Of a stretch of DNA of 55,976 nucleotides, positions 28,153-36,118 are shown in pieces. The notes below the pieces were generated by a model. It saw only the letters and a program-made list of their open reading frames with translations, searched no databases and was not told the DNA's origin. The position numbers and the translations under genes are program-made. Source of the stretch: Bacteroidia bacterium (GTDB lineage: Bacteria > Bacteroidota > Bacteroidia > M30B66); assembly GCA_018401705.1 (NCBI GenBank), contig JAGYKL010000022.1:1-55976 (forward strand), written 5' to 3'. Numbering within the stretch: position 1 is the stretch's first letter; each line of letters starts with the position of its first letter.

Positions 28153-30054
28153 ATGAGCGATTTTCTTAAACATGAGTGCGGAATTGTACTCATTCGCCTG
28201 CTCAAACCTCTTGACTATTATCGCGAAAAATATGGTTCAGCCAGGTATGCATTAAATAAGCTTAATCTGCTTATGGAGAAGCAGCATAATCGCGGTCAGG
28301 ATGGTGCGGGCATAGCTTGTATTAAATTTGATATGCCTCCAGGCAACAGATATATTGGAAGGTTTCGCTCTAATGCTTCACAGCCGCTAAGAGAAATTGT
28401 TGAAAAGATCAATAGCTATTTTGAAGAAATTAAACACGATTATCCTGATCAAATAAATGACACAGATTTCCTGAAAGAGCATGTCCCCTTTATAGGAGAG
28501 CTTTTAATGGGTCACCTTCGATATGGCACTTTTGGAAAAAATAGTATTGAAAGTTGTCACCCATTTCTAAGACAAAATAATTGGAAATCCAGGAATCTAG
28601 TAGTTGCTGGAAATTTCAACTTAACTAATGTTGATGAACAATTCCAACAACTGCTTGACTTAGGCCAACATCCCAAAGAAATTGCAGATACAGTTACTGT
28701 ACTTGAAAAAATAGGTCATTTTCTGGATGAAGAGAATGAACGTCTATTTGCACATTTTAAAAGGCTTGGATATTCGAACCAGGACATTTCAGAACTGATT
28801 GCCAGAGATTTAGACATATCAGAAATTCTTAAACAAGCATCAAAAAGATTTGATGGAGGTTATGTAATAACAGGAATGATTGGGCATGGGGATGCCTTTG
28901 TGATGCGTGACCCTAATGGAATAAGGCCTTGTTTTTTCTACCAAGATGATGAAATTATTGCAGTTACTTCTGAGCGTCCTGTTCTACAAACAGCCTTCAA
29001 TATCTCAATAGACCAAGTTCATGAATTGCCCCCTGGCCATGCAATGGTGATTAAGAGAGATGGTGAAGTTTCATTTAGTGAAATACGTAGTCCAAAACCA
29101 AGAACATCTTGCTCTTTCGAAAGAATTTATTTCTCTAGAGGTAGTGATGCAGATATATATAAAGAGAGAAAAGAATTAGGCCGACGAGTGAGCAAAGAGG
29201 TGCTGAAGCAGATAGATTACGACATTGAAAACACAGTATTCTCCTACATCCCTAACACAGCAGAAACTGCATTTTACGGAATGCATGAAGGGGTTAATGA
29301 ATGGTTAAATGGAGAAAAAAGAAAGCGTATTCTTCAATTAAATGGTGACCTTTCTGATTCAAGATTAAAAGACATTCTTGAGCTAAAAGTGCGTACAGAA
29401 AAGCTTGCTATTAAAGATGCAAAACTGAGGACTTTTATTGCCGACGATTTACATCGGGATGAAATGGTTGCTCATGTGTATGACGTAACCTACGGAGTTG
29501 TTAAACCCAAAGTGGACAGTTTGGTTATCACTGATGATTCAATTGTGAGGGGCACCACATTAAAACAAAGCATTCTAAGGATTTTAGACAGGCTCGAGCC
29601 AAAAAAAATCATTATTGTTTCTTCAGCACCACAAATCAGGTATCCCGATTGTTATGGCATTGACATGGCAAAGCTTGGCGATTTTGTCGCATTTCAAGCA
29701 GCAATTGCTTTGCATCAGGAAAATGATTCTAATTTCATTCTTCAGCAAGTATATGAAGAATGTGTTCGACAGGAGAACTTACCTAAAGAACAAATCGTAA
29801 ATGCTGTTAAGAAAATCTATGAACCTTTTACATACGAAGAGATTTCATCTAAAGTAGCTGAACTGGTAAAGCCAAAAGAAATACATGCTCAAGTAGAGGT
29901 GATTTTTCAAAAGCTTGAAGATTTACATGAAGCATGCCCTGGGCACACAGGCGACTGGTATTTCTCAGGAAACTATCCCACCCCTGGTGGAAACAAAGTT
30001 GTGAATAGAGCATTTATCAACTACTACAACAAAGTAAACGAGAGGGCTTATTAA
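28153..30054 (+). CDS. PurF-like amidophosphoribosyltransferase (Bacteroidota 630-aa type)
   Basis: The protein combines an N-terminal class II glutamine amidotransferase with a C-terminal phosphoribosyltransferase domain, as in PurF, which makes phosphoribosylamine from PRPP and glutamine in purine synthesis. The presumed nucleophile is Cys9 in KHECGIVLIRL, implying removal of an eight-residue leader. HNRGQDGAGIA, GHLRYGTFG, AGNFNLTN and MRDPNGIRPC are amidotransferase motifs, and VITDDSIVRGTT is the PRPP-binding loop. At 633 aa it is longer than PurF (about 470-510 aa), with extra helical segments around residues 150-200 and 330-400. This form is conserved in Bacteroidota, where it usually coexists with ordinary PurF, so it may be a paralogue with a modified role. 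It stands alone, followed by convergent genes. Confidence 0.85.
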   Translation: MSDFLKHECGIVLIRLLKPLDYYREKYGSARYALNKLNLLMEKQHNRGQDGAGIACIKFDMPPGNRYIGRFRSNASQPLREIVEKINSYFEEIKHDYPDQINDTDFLKEHVPFIGELLMGHLRYGTFGKNSIESCHPFLRQNNWKSRNLVVAGNFNLTNVDEQFQQLLDLGQHPKEIADTVTVLEKIGHFLDEENERLFAHFKRLGYSNQDISELIARDLDISEILKQASKRFDGGYVITGMIGHGDAFVMRDPNGIRPCFFYQDDEIIAVTSERPVLQTAFNISIDQVHELPPGHAMVIKRDGEVSFSEIRSPKPRTSCSFERIYFSRGSDADIYKERKELGRRVSKEVLKQIDYDIENTVFSYIPNTAETAFYGMHEGVNEWLNGEKRKRILQLNGDLSDSRLKDILELKVRTEKLAIKDAKLRTFIADDLHRDEMVAHVYDVTYGVVKPKVDSLVITDDSIVRGTTLKQSILRILDRLEPKKIIIVSSAPQIRYPDCYGIDMAKLGDFVAFQAAIALHQENDSNFILQQVYEECVRQENLPKEQIVNAVKKIYEPFTYEEISSKVAELVKPKEIHAQVEVIFQKLEDLHEACPGHTGDWYFSGNYPTPGGNKVVNRAFINYYNKVNERAY

Positions 30055-30104
30055 TTGCCCTTCCTTAAGGTTTAGATGATTAAATTATTTATCATAATTT
30101 GAAA

Positions 30105-31217
30105 TTAAAGACCTATTCTTTGCATAAACTTAGACTTTCTATCCGCACCTGGCCCTTTAATCCTAAAGCCGGCAAATAATCTAAACCAGGTATAACTATT
30201 ATCTATCCAGATTCCCAGTCGTTCATTTCCTGAAAAAGAAATCGAGTATGAGCTCAGCCCTGCAAACCATTTATCACCATTATAACCAGTGATAATTCTG
30301 AACTCTGACATGCCCACAAACTGACCTGGCTCTCTCACAATTTGCTGGTCTTGAACTTGATAAAGACTGTTTTGAATAGATAAACCAGGCACAAAATACA
30401 AGGTTAAAAACCAGCTTTTGTTGTAAACAAAGGTATGCACATATCCTATGTTGAAATTGAAATTGCTCACTCTTTGAGCAACGACTAATTTATCAGAATC
30501 AAATAATGGTATGGCTTTATCGGGAATTAGTGTGTAACCAGAATCACTATTTAATCCATAAAAGCGCATTGAAGCTCCAGCAAGAAAACTCCCAGCACTT
30601 CTCTCCTGTCTGTCTAACTGCCAAAGCGCAGCCCGATAAGAAAATCTCTCCGGTTTAAAGCAATAGTAAACATTACTAAAAAAAGTGCTTGTGTAAACAT
30701 CTCCCCGCTGAGGAAAATTATCAGAGATTGAATTCCATTCTGGGTCAATACTTCTCGGATTTGTTAAGAAAAAACCTTTGTAGAACTGCAGAAAATTCGA
30801 ATTCCAGATTCGTTTTCCATTGAAGTTGGCTCTGAGCGAGAATTGTGACGAATTTCCTTTTCTATCTCCATCAACGGTTGAAAACGAAACTAAACCTAAG
30901 GATAAACTTAACCACTTATAATCGAAGGAAGCTATAAGATTTGTTCGTGTATTCGGCTCAAACCTCAATAACAAAGTATCTAAAGCAGCATTTCTGATAT
31001 CGAGTGTTTGCCTCCTCCTGGCAAATTCGAAAGTAAAATGCGGATTACTTCTAAACGATCTTACAAAAGCACTGTTTGTAATACTTGATGACCCTGTGTC
31101 GGGTACTGAAGAAAAAACACTCTGAGTAGAAGAAATTAAGAATATTAGTGACAAAAAAAATCCTGTCCGATTATTCGGGAAAAAGGCCTCGAAATATCGG
31201 ACAGGAAAATGTGTCAT
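30105..31217 (-). CDS. DUF4421 family outer-membrane-associated protein
   Basis: A 370-aa protein with a signal peptide after a short charged start (TGFFLSLIFLISSTQSVFSS). The mature part has alternating aromatic/hydrophobic beta-strands (FDYKWLSLSLGLVSF, NFNIGYVHTFVYNKSWFLTLYFVPGL) and closes with YTWFRLFAGFRIKGPG, the pattern of the DUF4421 family of presumed outer-membrane beta-barrels in Bacteroidota. Function unknown. Its ATG lies 6 bp after the stop of the M43 metalloprotease, so both are on one transcript. It converges on the PurF-like gene with a 50-bp gap containing only weak inverted repeats. Confidence 0.75.
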   Translation of the reverse strand: MTHFPVRYFEAFFPNNRTGFFLSLIFLISSTQSVFSSVPDTGSSSITNSAFVRSFRSNPHFTFEFARRRQTLDIRNAALDTLLLRFEPNTRTNLIASFDYKWLSLSLGLVSFSTVDGDRKGNSSQFSLRANFNGKRIWNSNFLQFYKGFFLTNPRSIDPEWNSISDNFPQRGDVYTSTFFSNVYYCFKPERFSYRAALWQLDRQERSAGSFLAGASMRFYGLNSDSGYTLIPDKAIPLFDSDKLVVAQRVSNFNFNIGYVHTFVYNKSWFLTLYFVPGLSIQNSLYQVQDQQIVREPGQFVGMSEFRIITGYNGDKWFAGLSSYSISFSGNERLGIWIDNSYTWFRLFAGFRIKGPGADRKSKFMQRIGL

Positions 31218-31223
31218 AGTTAA

Positions 31224-33521
31224 TTAGTGCGCTACTGCAATCCTAGCAATGCTTTTTCCTTTTTCAGAATTAAGAGAAAGGAGATAAAGTCCTGAAGAAA
31301 GGTCATTCACAGGAACAAATATTCTAGTTCCTGGCATTAGCTTGCTTATCATTTGATTATAAACGACTTTACCTCGAACATCGTATAATACAAGTTCAAC
31401 ATTATTTTGCTCACTTATAAATTCTGTTTGAACACTAAGCATGTCGCTCACAGGATTAGGAGAAACCTTAAGAGGAGCTAAAGCAATTGCGCTTTCAAGT
31501 GATAAAGCCTCGAGGAGAAAATCATTGGAATAAGCTGTGCAACCACCTTGTGATGCAGAAACTGAATAAGTACCTATTTGAGAAGGAGACCATGTAGTGC
31601 CACTTGCTCCGTTTATAGGAGTTCCATTAAAGAACCACTGAATTGAGCCAGTTGCTCCGCTTACTACAAGCTGACTGCCATTAAAAGTTACTACAGGTGA
31701 AGCTGGAGGATTTGAAACTGTTACAACATTATTAGTAGTTTGACTTGATGCCTCCCCTGAACAGCCTCCTGTTATTGTTAAAGTAGCTCCAAAATTCCCA
31801 GCCGAGTTGTAGGAAACGCTTGGATTTATTTGATCTGAACTAGCTGGAGAACCTCCAGGGAAAGTCCAAGCGTAGCTTTGAGCACCTTGAGACGTAGCAT
31901 TGAAAGTAACTTCTCCTCCTGCACAAATATTTGCTGGAGTAACTGAGAATGTTGCTAATGGAGCAGGTTGCTGAAGAATTGGGTGAATCATATGATTCAC
32001 TGTTAATTCCCAACTTGCTGTTTCTGTGTATGCATGCCATGTTCCATCATCAAACTGCTCGTATGCAGTATTAACTGAAACATCGCCATCAGTATTTGTA
32101 TAAACAGAGATTGTCACACCCGATGCAGGTTCAACATCATACCCTAAATAATAAGCTCCTGAAAGAGTAATTGGATTAGTAAATTCTACCTCTGTGTAAA
32201 ACCCTCCATTAACATTAGAAATAATTGTAGATAAAGGAACTGTGGCTGATCCTAAAACTGTGCCCGGAAGGCCTGAAGCTCCATTATCGTCCCACACTTT
32301 AAAGGTTACTTGATGGTTATTTACATTACCTGCATCTGCAAATGAGAACCCAAACCAAGCATTCGTTAGTATATTATAGCCATTGCTAACTGTAAATTTA
32401 TCCGCTTTAGCTAAATCCCCGTAAGTGTTGGTTCCAGCAACATAGCCTGTGGTTTGATCACCATAAATTACAGCTGAACCAGGAAAAGGAAAATTAATTG
32501 TATCAGCACAAGCGCCCGTAACTGGCGGAGGAGGCTGATTTGTGCAAGCATTCGACGTTAATAAACCAGCTCTGGCTCCACCAAGAGAAAATAATGCTTG
32601 TGCTCTTGCCTTCTGTCCGTTAGTGAACATTGTAGCACAATCATCATCCATATAATCCATGTAGTTCATGAACATATCTCCATTTGGTCCATTACTGCAT
32701 GAAACATGAGGATAATTAGGACAACCGTAATTTGCATCACTTTGATTAGGAGTATCAGATACTTCATCAGTGCCGTTGCAAGCTCCGTCGTCATCTCCCC
32801 AAATGTGGTATAGATTTAACCAATGTCCAACTTCGTGAGTTGCTGTTCTTCCTAGATTATATGCAGTGTTAAATGGATTTGCAGGTGGTCTTCCTACGCT
32901 TGTGTACGTAAGAACAACACCATCTGTATTTGGATTACCTCCTGGAAATTGAGCATAGCCTAAAAGCTGGCTTCCTAAGTCACACACCCAGATATTCAAA
33001 TACTTCGCAGAATTCCATGGGCTTTTACCTCCGTTATTATCTCTTTTAACATTGTTATTAGTGTTAAAGCTATTCACTGAAGTTTGAGTGCGGGTAATTC
33101 CACTAGTTGCATTCCCTTGAGGGTCTATACTTGCTAAGCAAAACTCAATTTCAAAATCGGCAGCCACACCTTGAAATGCCGAAGGTGTTTGACTGAAATT
33201 TGCATTGAGTTTCCTGTAATCTTCATTCAAAATATCAATTTGAGAAAGAAGCTGAGCATCAGAAATATTCTCAGTTGCATTTTGATAAACAACATGAAAT
33301 ACAACCGGAATAGTTACCAAACTTCGTGAGCCGCTTTGCGGATTGTACGATTCTACAAATTGGTTTGTGTGTTCGCTGATTGCTGCTCGATTAGCTGCAT
33401 AATTAGGATCGTTTGCCAACATATCGGCATGACTTTCCATTGTTCCACAGCGTTGATTTTGCGAAAATACTGCACTTGAACTTAGCAGTAATAATAAGAT
33501 TGATTTTGTGATTTTTTTCAT
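31224..33521 (-). CDS. Secreted M43 (pappalysin/cytophagalysin-type) zinc metalloprotease, T9SS-sorted
   Basis: Layout of the 765 residues: signal peptide (1-20, ...SSSAVFSQ), a propeptide region, and the M43 catalytic domain with zinc site HEVGHWLNLYH at 229-239 and Met-turn MNYMDY at 285-290. A beta-sandwich of about 150 aa follows, then a PKD domain (about 521-600; SYAWTFPGGSPAS), an Ig-like module, and a T9SS type A sorting domain from about 690 (PLKVSPNPVSDMLSV). It hydrolyses proteins outside the cell or on its surface. The family motif is HExxHxxGxxH; here the Gly is Asn, but all three zinc histidines and the catalytic Glu are present, so it should be active. It is the first gene of a two-gene unit with the DUF4421 protein. 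Confidence 0.92.
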   Translation of the reverse strand: MKKITKSILLLLLSSSAVFSQNQRCGTMESHADMLANDPNYAANRAAISEHTNQFVESYNPQSGSRSLVTIPVVFHVVYQNATENISDAQLLSQIDILNEDYRKLNANFSQTPSAFQGVAADFEIEFCLASIDPQGNATSGITRTQTSVNSFNTNNNVKRDNNGGKSPWNSAKYLNIWVCDLGSQLLGYAQFPGGNPNTDGVVLTYTSVGRPPANPFNTAYNLGRTATHEVGHWLNLYHIWGDDDGACNGTDEVSDTPNQSDANYGCPNYPHVSCSNGPNGDMFMNYMDYMDDDCATMFTNGQKARAQALFSLGGARAGLLTSNACTNQPPPPVTGACADTINFPFPGSAVIYGDQTTGYVAGTNTYGDLAKADKFTVSNGYNILTNAWFGFSFADAGNVNNHQVTFKVWDDNGASGLPGTVLGSATVPLSTIISNVNGGFYTEVEFTNPITLSGAYYLGYDVEPASGVTISVYTNTDGDVSVNTAYEQFDDGTWHAYTETASWELTVNHMIHPILQQPAPLATFSVTPANICAGGEVTFNATSQGAQSYAWTFPGGSPASSDQINPSVSYNSAGNFGATLTITGGCSGEASSQTTNNVVTVSNPPASPVVTFNGSQLVVSGATGSIQWFFNGTPINGASGTTWSPSQIGTYSVSASQGGCTAYSNDFLLEALSLESAIALAPLKVSPNPVSDMLSVQTEFISEQNNVELVLYDVRGKVVYNQMISKLMPGTRIFVPVNDLSSGLYLLSLNSEKGKSIARIAVAH

Positions 33522-33734
33522 TTCCCCTTTTAAAAAACGGAGTGCAAGTTACCAATAAAACAAGCTCTTCATTTGAAAAATGAGTAAACTTCCTTACACA
33601 TATTTCAACATCATTAATGATAGCAAAAATGGCCCTATGAAGCTAAATTTCTTCGAACTGTGGTAAAAAACCTAAATTTTCAACTCCACACTACGGGCTT
33701 TTGAATAGTTTTGCAATCAAATTCAAAAGATATT

Positions 33735-34526
33735 ATGGGATTTTTCGATCCTGCTGCCTGGGATGCCTTATTTACTGTTAATGGAATAATCACTTTGTTC
33801 TCACTTAGTGTTCTTGAGATTGTTTTAGGTATCGACAATATTATTTTCATTTCAATTGTTGCCTCAAAACTTCCGAAGAGCAGTCAAAGAAGAGCAAGAG
33901 TAATTGGACTTTCACTTGCTTTAGTATTCAGAATAATGCTGTTAAGCATTATCTCTTGGATTGCCGGCTTGAAAGAGCCCATTGTAGAAATATTTGGTTT
34001 TGGGGCAAGCGGAAGAGACTTGATTTTATTTGCAGGAGGTTTGTTCTTAACTGTAAAAACTATTATTGAAATAGTCGAAAAGTTAAATAAGGATGAAGAA
34101 GAAAACACTGGAACTGTTACAGCAACTGGATTTGCCAGAGCTATTGTTCAAATAGTACTGTTAGATATTGTATTTTCTTTTGATTCCATTCTCACTGCAG
34201 TTGCCATTTCTTCCAATCTAGCAATTATGATTATTGCCGTTGTATTTGCAATAATCATTATGATTGCTTTTGCTGGAGTTGTAAGTGACTTCATTAATAA
34301 GTACCAAACAATCAAAATGCTAGCTCTTGTATTTTTAGTTGCAATAGGAATAGTTTTAATCCTTGAAGCTTTGCATGTTGAAGAGAACTATCATATCGAT
34401 CTTAAAAACTACGTTTACATTGCAATGGGCTTTTCTTTAACCGTTGAAACGTTAAATCTGTTAAGAACAAGAAATGCATTACGTCGCACAAGAGCCTTAA
34501 ATACTGAGAAGAAGAAGGATTCCTAA
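33735..34526 (+). CDS. TerC family integral membrane protein
   Basis: The protein begins MGFFDPAAWDALFTVNGI and has about seven transmembrane segments. Conserved acidic residues of TerC lie in the membrane: LEIVLGIDNIIF, LDIVFSFDSILTAVA. A charged loop LNKDEEENTG separates the halves. TerC proteins are implicated in metal (Mn) export or metal supply to secreted enzymes, or in tellurite resistance; which applies here is unknown. The ATG at 33735 was preferred over 33711 because family members start close to MGxFD and the 33711 ATG overlaps a possible -7 box (TAGTTTTG, 33706-33713). Confidence 0.88.
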   Translation: MGFFDPAAWDALFTVNGIITLFSLSVLEIVLGIDNIIFISIVASKLPKSSQRRARVIGLSLALVFRIMLLSIISWIAGLKEPIVEIFGFGASGRDLILFAGGLFLTVKTIIEIVEKLNKDEEENTGTVTATGFARAIVQIVLLDIVFSFDSILTAVAISSNLAIMIIAVVFAIIIMIAFAGVVSDFINKYQTIKMLALVFLVAIGIVLILEALHVEENYHIDLKNYVYIAMGFSLTVETLNLLRTRNALRRTRALNTEKKKDS

Positions 34527-34578
34527 TTTGTGGCAACGTATTTGCAATTTTAACAACATACCAATAACACCGAATACT

Positions 34579-35304
34579 ATGAAACCATTAATTATCGCGG
34601 CAATTATGTTTTTTGCTGCATCAGCCACAGAGGCTCAGAATTTATTAAACCAGGTAAAGAATCAGGTTAACAACGCTGTTGGAGGTAATAATGCAGGTTC
34701 ATCATTAAGCAACGATGAAGTTATCAGAGGTCTTAAGGAAGCTTTGAATGTTGGGACAAACAATGCCACTGGCAAAGCATCAAAAATAGACGGCTTTTAC
34801 AAGAATGCTATTATAAGAATTCCATTTCCTCCAGAAGCTAGAGCAGTTGAGTCAACAGCAAAGCAATTGGGTATGACAAAGCAAGTAAATGACTTTGTAA
34901 AAACTATGAACCGCGCTGCAGAAGAGGCAAGTAAAGAAGCCGCTCCAATTTTTGTTGATGCTGTTAGAACTATGACTATCAATGATGGTCTTACTATCCT
35001 TAGAGGGGGAGACGGTGCAGCTACCAACTACTTAAAAGGCAGAACTCAAAGCCAGTTAAATTCTAAGTTTTCGCCTATCGTTAAAAGAGCTATTAATAAA
35101 GTGCAGCTCACAAAATACTGGAAACCTATCGTTACTAAATACAACAAGATTCCCGGGGTGAGAAAACAAAATCCAGATCTCGATAAATATGTAACGGATA
35201 AAGCTTTAGAAGGTCTATTTAAGTTAATTGCTGATGAAGAAAACAAAATCAGAAAAGATCCTGCTGCAAGAGTAAGTGACATTCTCAGAAAAGTATTCGG
35301 ATAA
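34579..35304 (+). CDS. DUF4197 domain-containing secreted protein
   Basis: From the ATG at 34579 the protein has a signal peptide (MKPLIIAAIMFFAASATEAQ). The mature, mostly helical domain carries family phrases: SNDEVIRGLKEALNVGT, IRIPFPPEA, MNRAAEEASKEAAPIFVDAV, NDGLTILRGGDGAAT and VTDKALEGLFKLIADEE. DUF4197 proteins are periplasmic and of unknown function. The upstream in-frame codon at 34528 (TTG) would put 17 residues ahead of the signal peptide and is rejected. It follows terC by 52 bp and ends in a strong terminator. Confidence 0.88.
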   Translation: MKPLIIAAIMFFAASATEAQNLLNQVKNQVNNAVGGNNAGSSLSNDEVIRGLKEALNVGTNNATGKASKIDGFYKNAIIRIPFPPEARAVESTAKQLGMTKQVNDFVKTMNRAAEEASKEAAPIFVDAVRTMTINDGLTILRGGDGAATNYLKGRTQSQLNSKFSPIVKRAINKVQLTKYWKPIVTKYNKIPGVRKQNPDLDKYVTDKALEGLFKLIADEENKIRKDPAARVSDILRKVFG

Positions 35305-35324
35305 TAGAACTCTTTAATAACAAA

Positions 35325-36044
35325 CTAGAACGCCTTTCCGCCCGGAAGGGCGTTTTTCTTTTTAACATCTACAAGCTTATCGGCTTTAGCTCCAACTTCT
35401 ACAGGCTTGCCAAGAAAATGGGGTTGCGTGTTTAATAAATAAACATCCAAAACAGCTCGTGACCTGGCGAATACTTCACGTAGGCCGGAAGTCCAGCCAG
35501 AAGCATCATTTACATCGCGTGCTGCATAGCCAACAACGGGGATATCTTGCTGTAAGGCAATAAATAAGGCTCTTTCAAGATGAAATTTTTGGGAAATAAT
35601 TGTAAAGCTATTTTGTCCAAAGACCTTTTTACATCTTAATACAGAATCGAAAGTTCGTAAGCCAGCAAAGTCCATGTAAATTGCTGTATCAGGAACCCCT
35701 TTTTTGAGCAGCGCCTTTCTCATATCCCGAGGCTCATTGTAATTTAACGTTCTGTTATCTCCACTAACAATGATGTAATCTATCTTGCGTGAATTGAATA
35801 AATCTGCAGCTGCTTCAATTCTATACCTAAAAAACAAATTAGGATTCCCTGAGCGATTATACTTTGATGTTCCTAATAATAAACCAACCCTGGAATGAGG
35901 AATCGCGGAAGATTGATGCACAATAAAAGCCTGGCTTGTGTTCTCAACAAGAGAATTGCTGAACCACAAACCCAAAACTATAAGTACTGAAATAAAGACA
36001 GTTAGCTTAAGAATCCTAATCGCCCAAAACCTCAAACGGTGCAT
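35325..36044 (-). CDS. SanA/YdcF-like (DUF218) envelope protein
   Basis: A 239-aa protein with one N-terminal transmembrane helix (ILKLTVFISVLIVLGLWFS) and a DUF218 domain: VGLLLGTSKY, FRYRIEAAADLF, DYIIVSGDNR, EPRDMRKALLKKGVPD, and the SQKFHLERALFIA block with its His. This matches SanA, which affects the outer-envelope barrier (vancomycin sensitivity at high temperature in E. coli). The biochemical activity is not established. The final residues KKKNALPGGKAF are encoded by the shared terminator hairpin. The start lies only 75 bp from the divergent E1 start. Confidence 0.82.
   Translation of the reverse strand: MHRLRFWAIRILKLTVFISVLIVLGLWFSNSLVENTSQAFIVHQSSAIPHSRVGLLLGTSKYNRSGNPNLFFRYRIEAAADLFNSRKIDYIIVSGDNRTLNYNEPRDMRKALLKKGVPDTAIYMDFAGLRTFDSVLRCKKVFGQNSFTIISQKFHLERALFIALQQDIPVVGYAARDVNDASGWTSGLREVFARSRAVLDVYLLNTQPHFLGKPVEVGAKADKLVDVKKKNALPGGKAF
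35329..35357. terminator. Bidirectional terminator between DUF4197 and the SanA-like gene
   Basis: AACGCCTTTCCG (35329-35340) and CGGAAGGGCGTT (35343-35354) pair over 12 bp with one G-U type mismatch, leading into a T-rich tract on the plus strand. It serves the DUF4197 gene. On the minus strand it lies inside the last codons of the SanA-like gene, so the convergent messages share one hairpin. Confidence 0.85.
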
Positions 36045-36103
36045 AATTCAAAGAACGGAAAATCCCGACATTTATGATAATAAAAAAGGTCGGTTTGAAT
36101 TAT

Positions 36104-36111
36104 TATCTTTG
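36104..36111 (+). promoter_or_regulatory. -7 box (TATCTTTG) next to the E1 start codon
   Basis: TATCTTTG fits TAnnTTTG exactly and ends 7 nt before the ATG at 36119. A transcript starting the usual 5-7 nt beyond the box would have almost no leader. No TTG is seen at the expected -33 distance. Confidence 0.5.
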
Positions 36112-36118
36112 CAGGAAA

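Noticed and set aside
30058-30100. Terminator between the PurF-like and DUF4421 genes
   Set aside because: Only weak, interrupted AT-rich inverted repeats (CCTTAAGG; ATGAT...ATCAT) without a clear U-tract.
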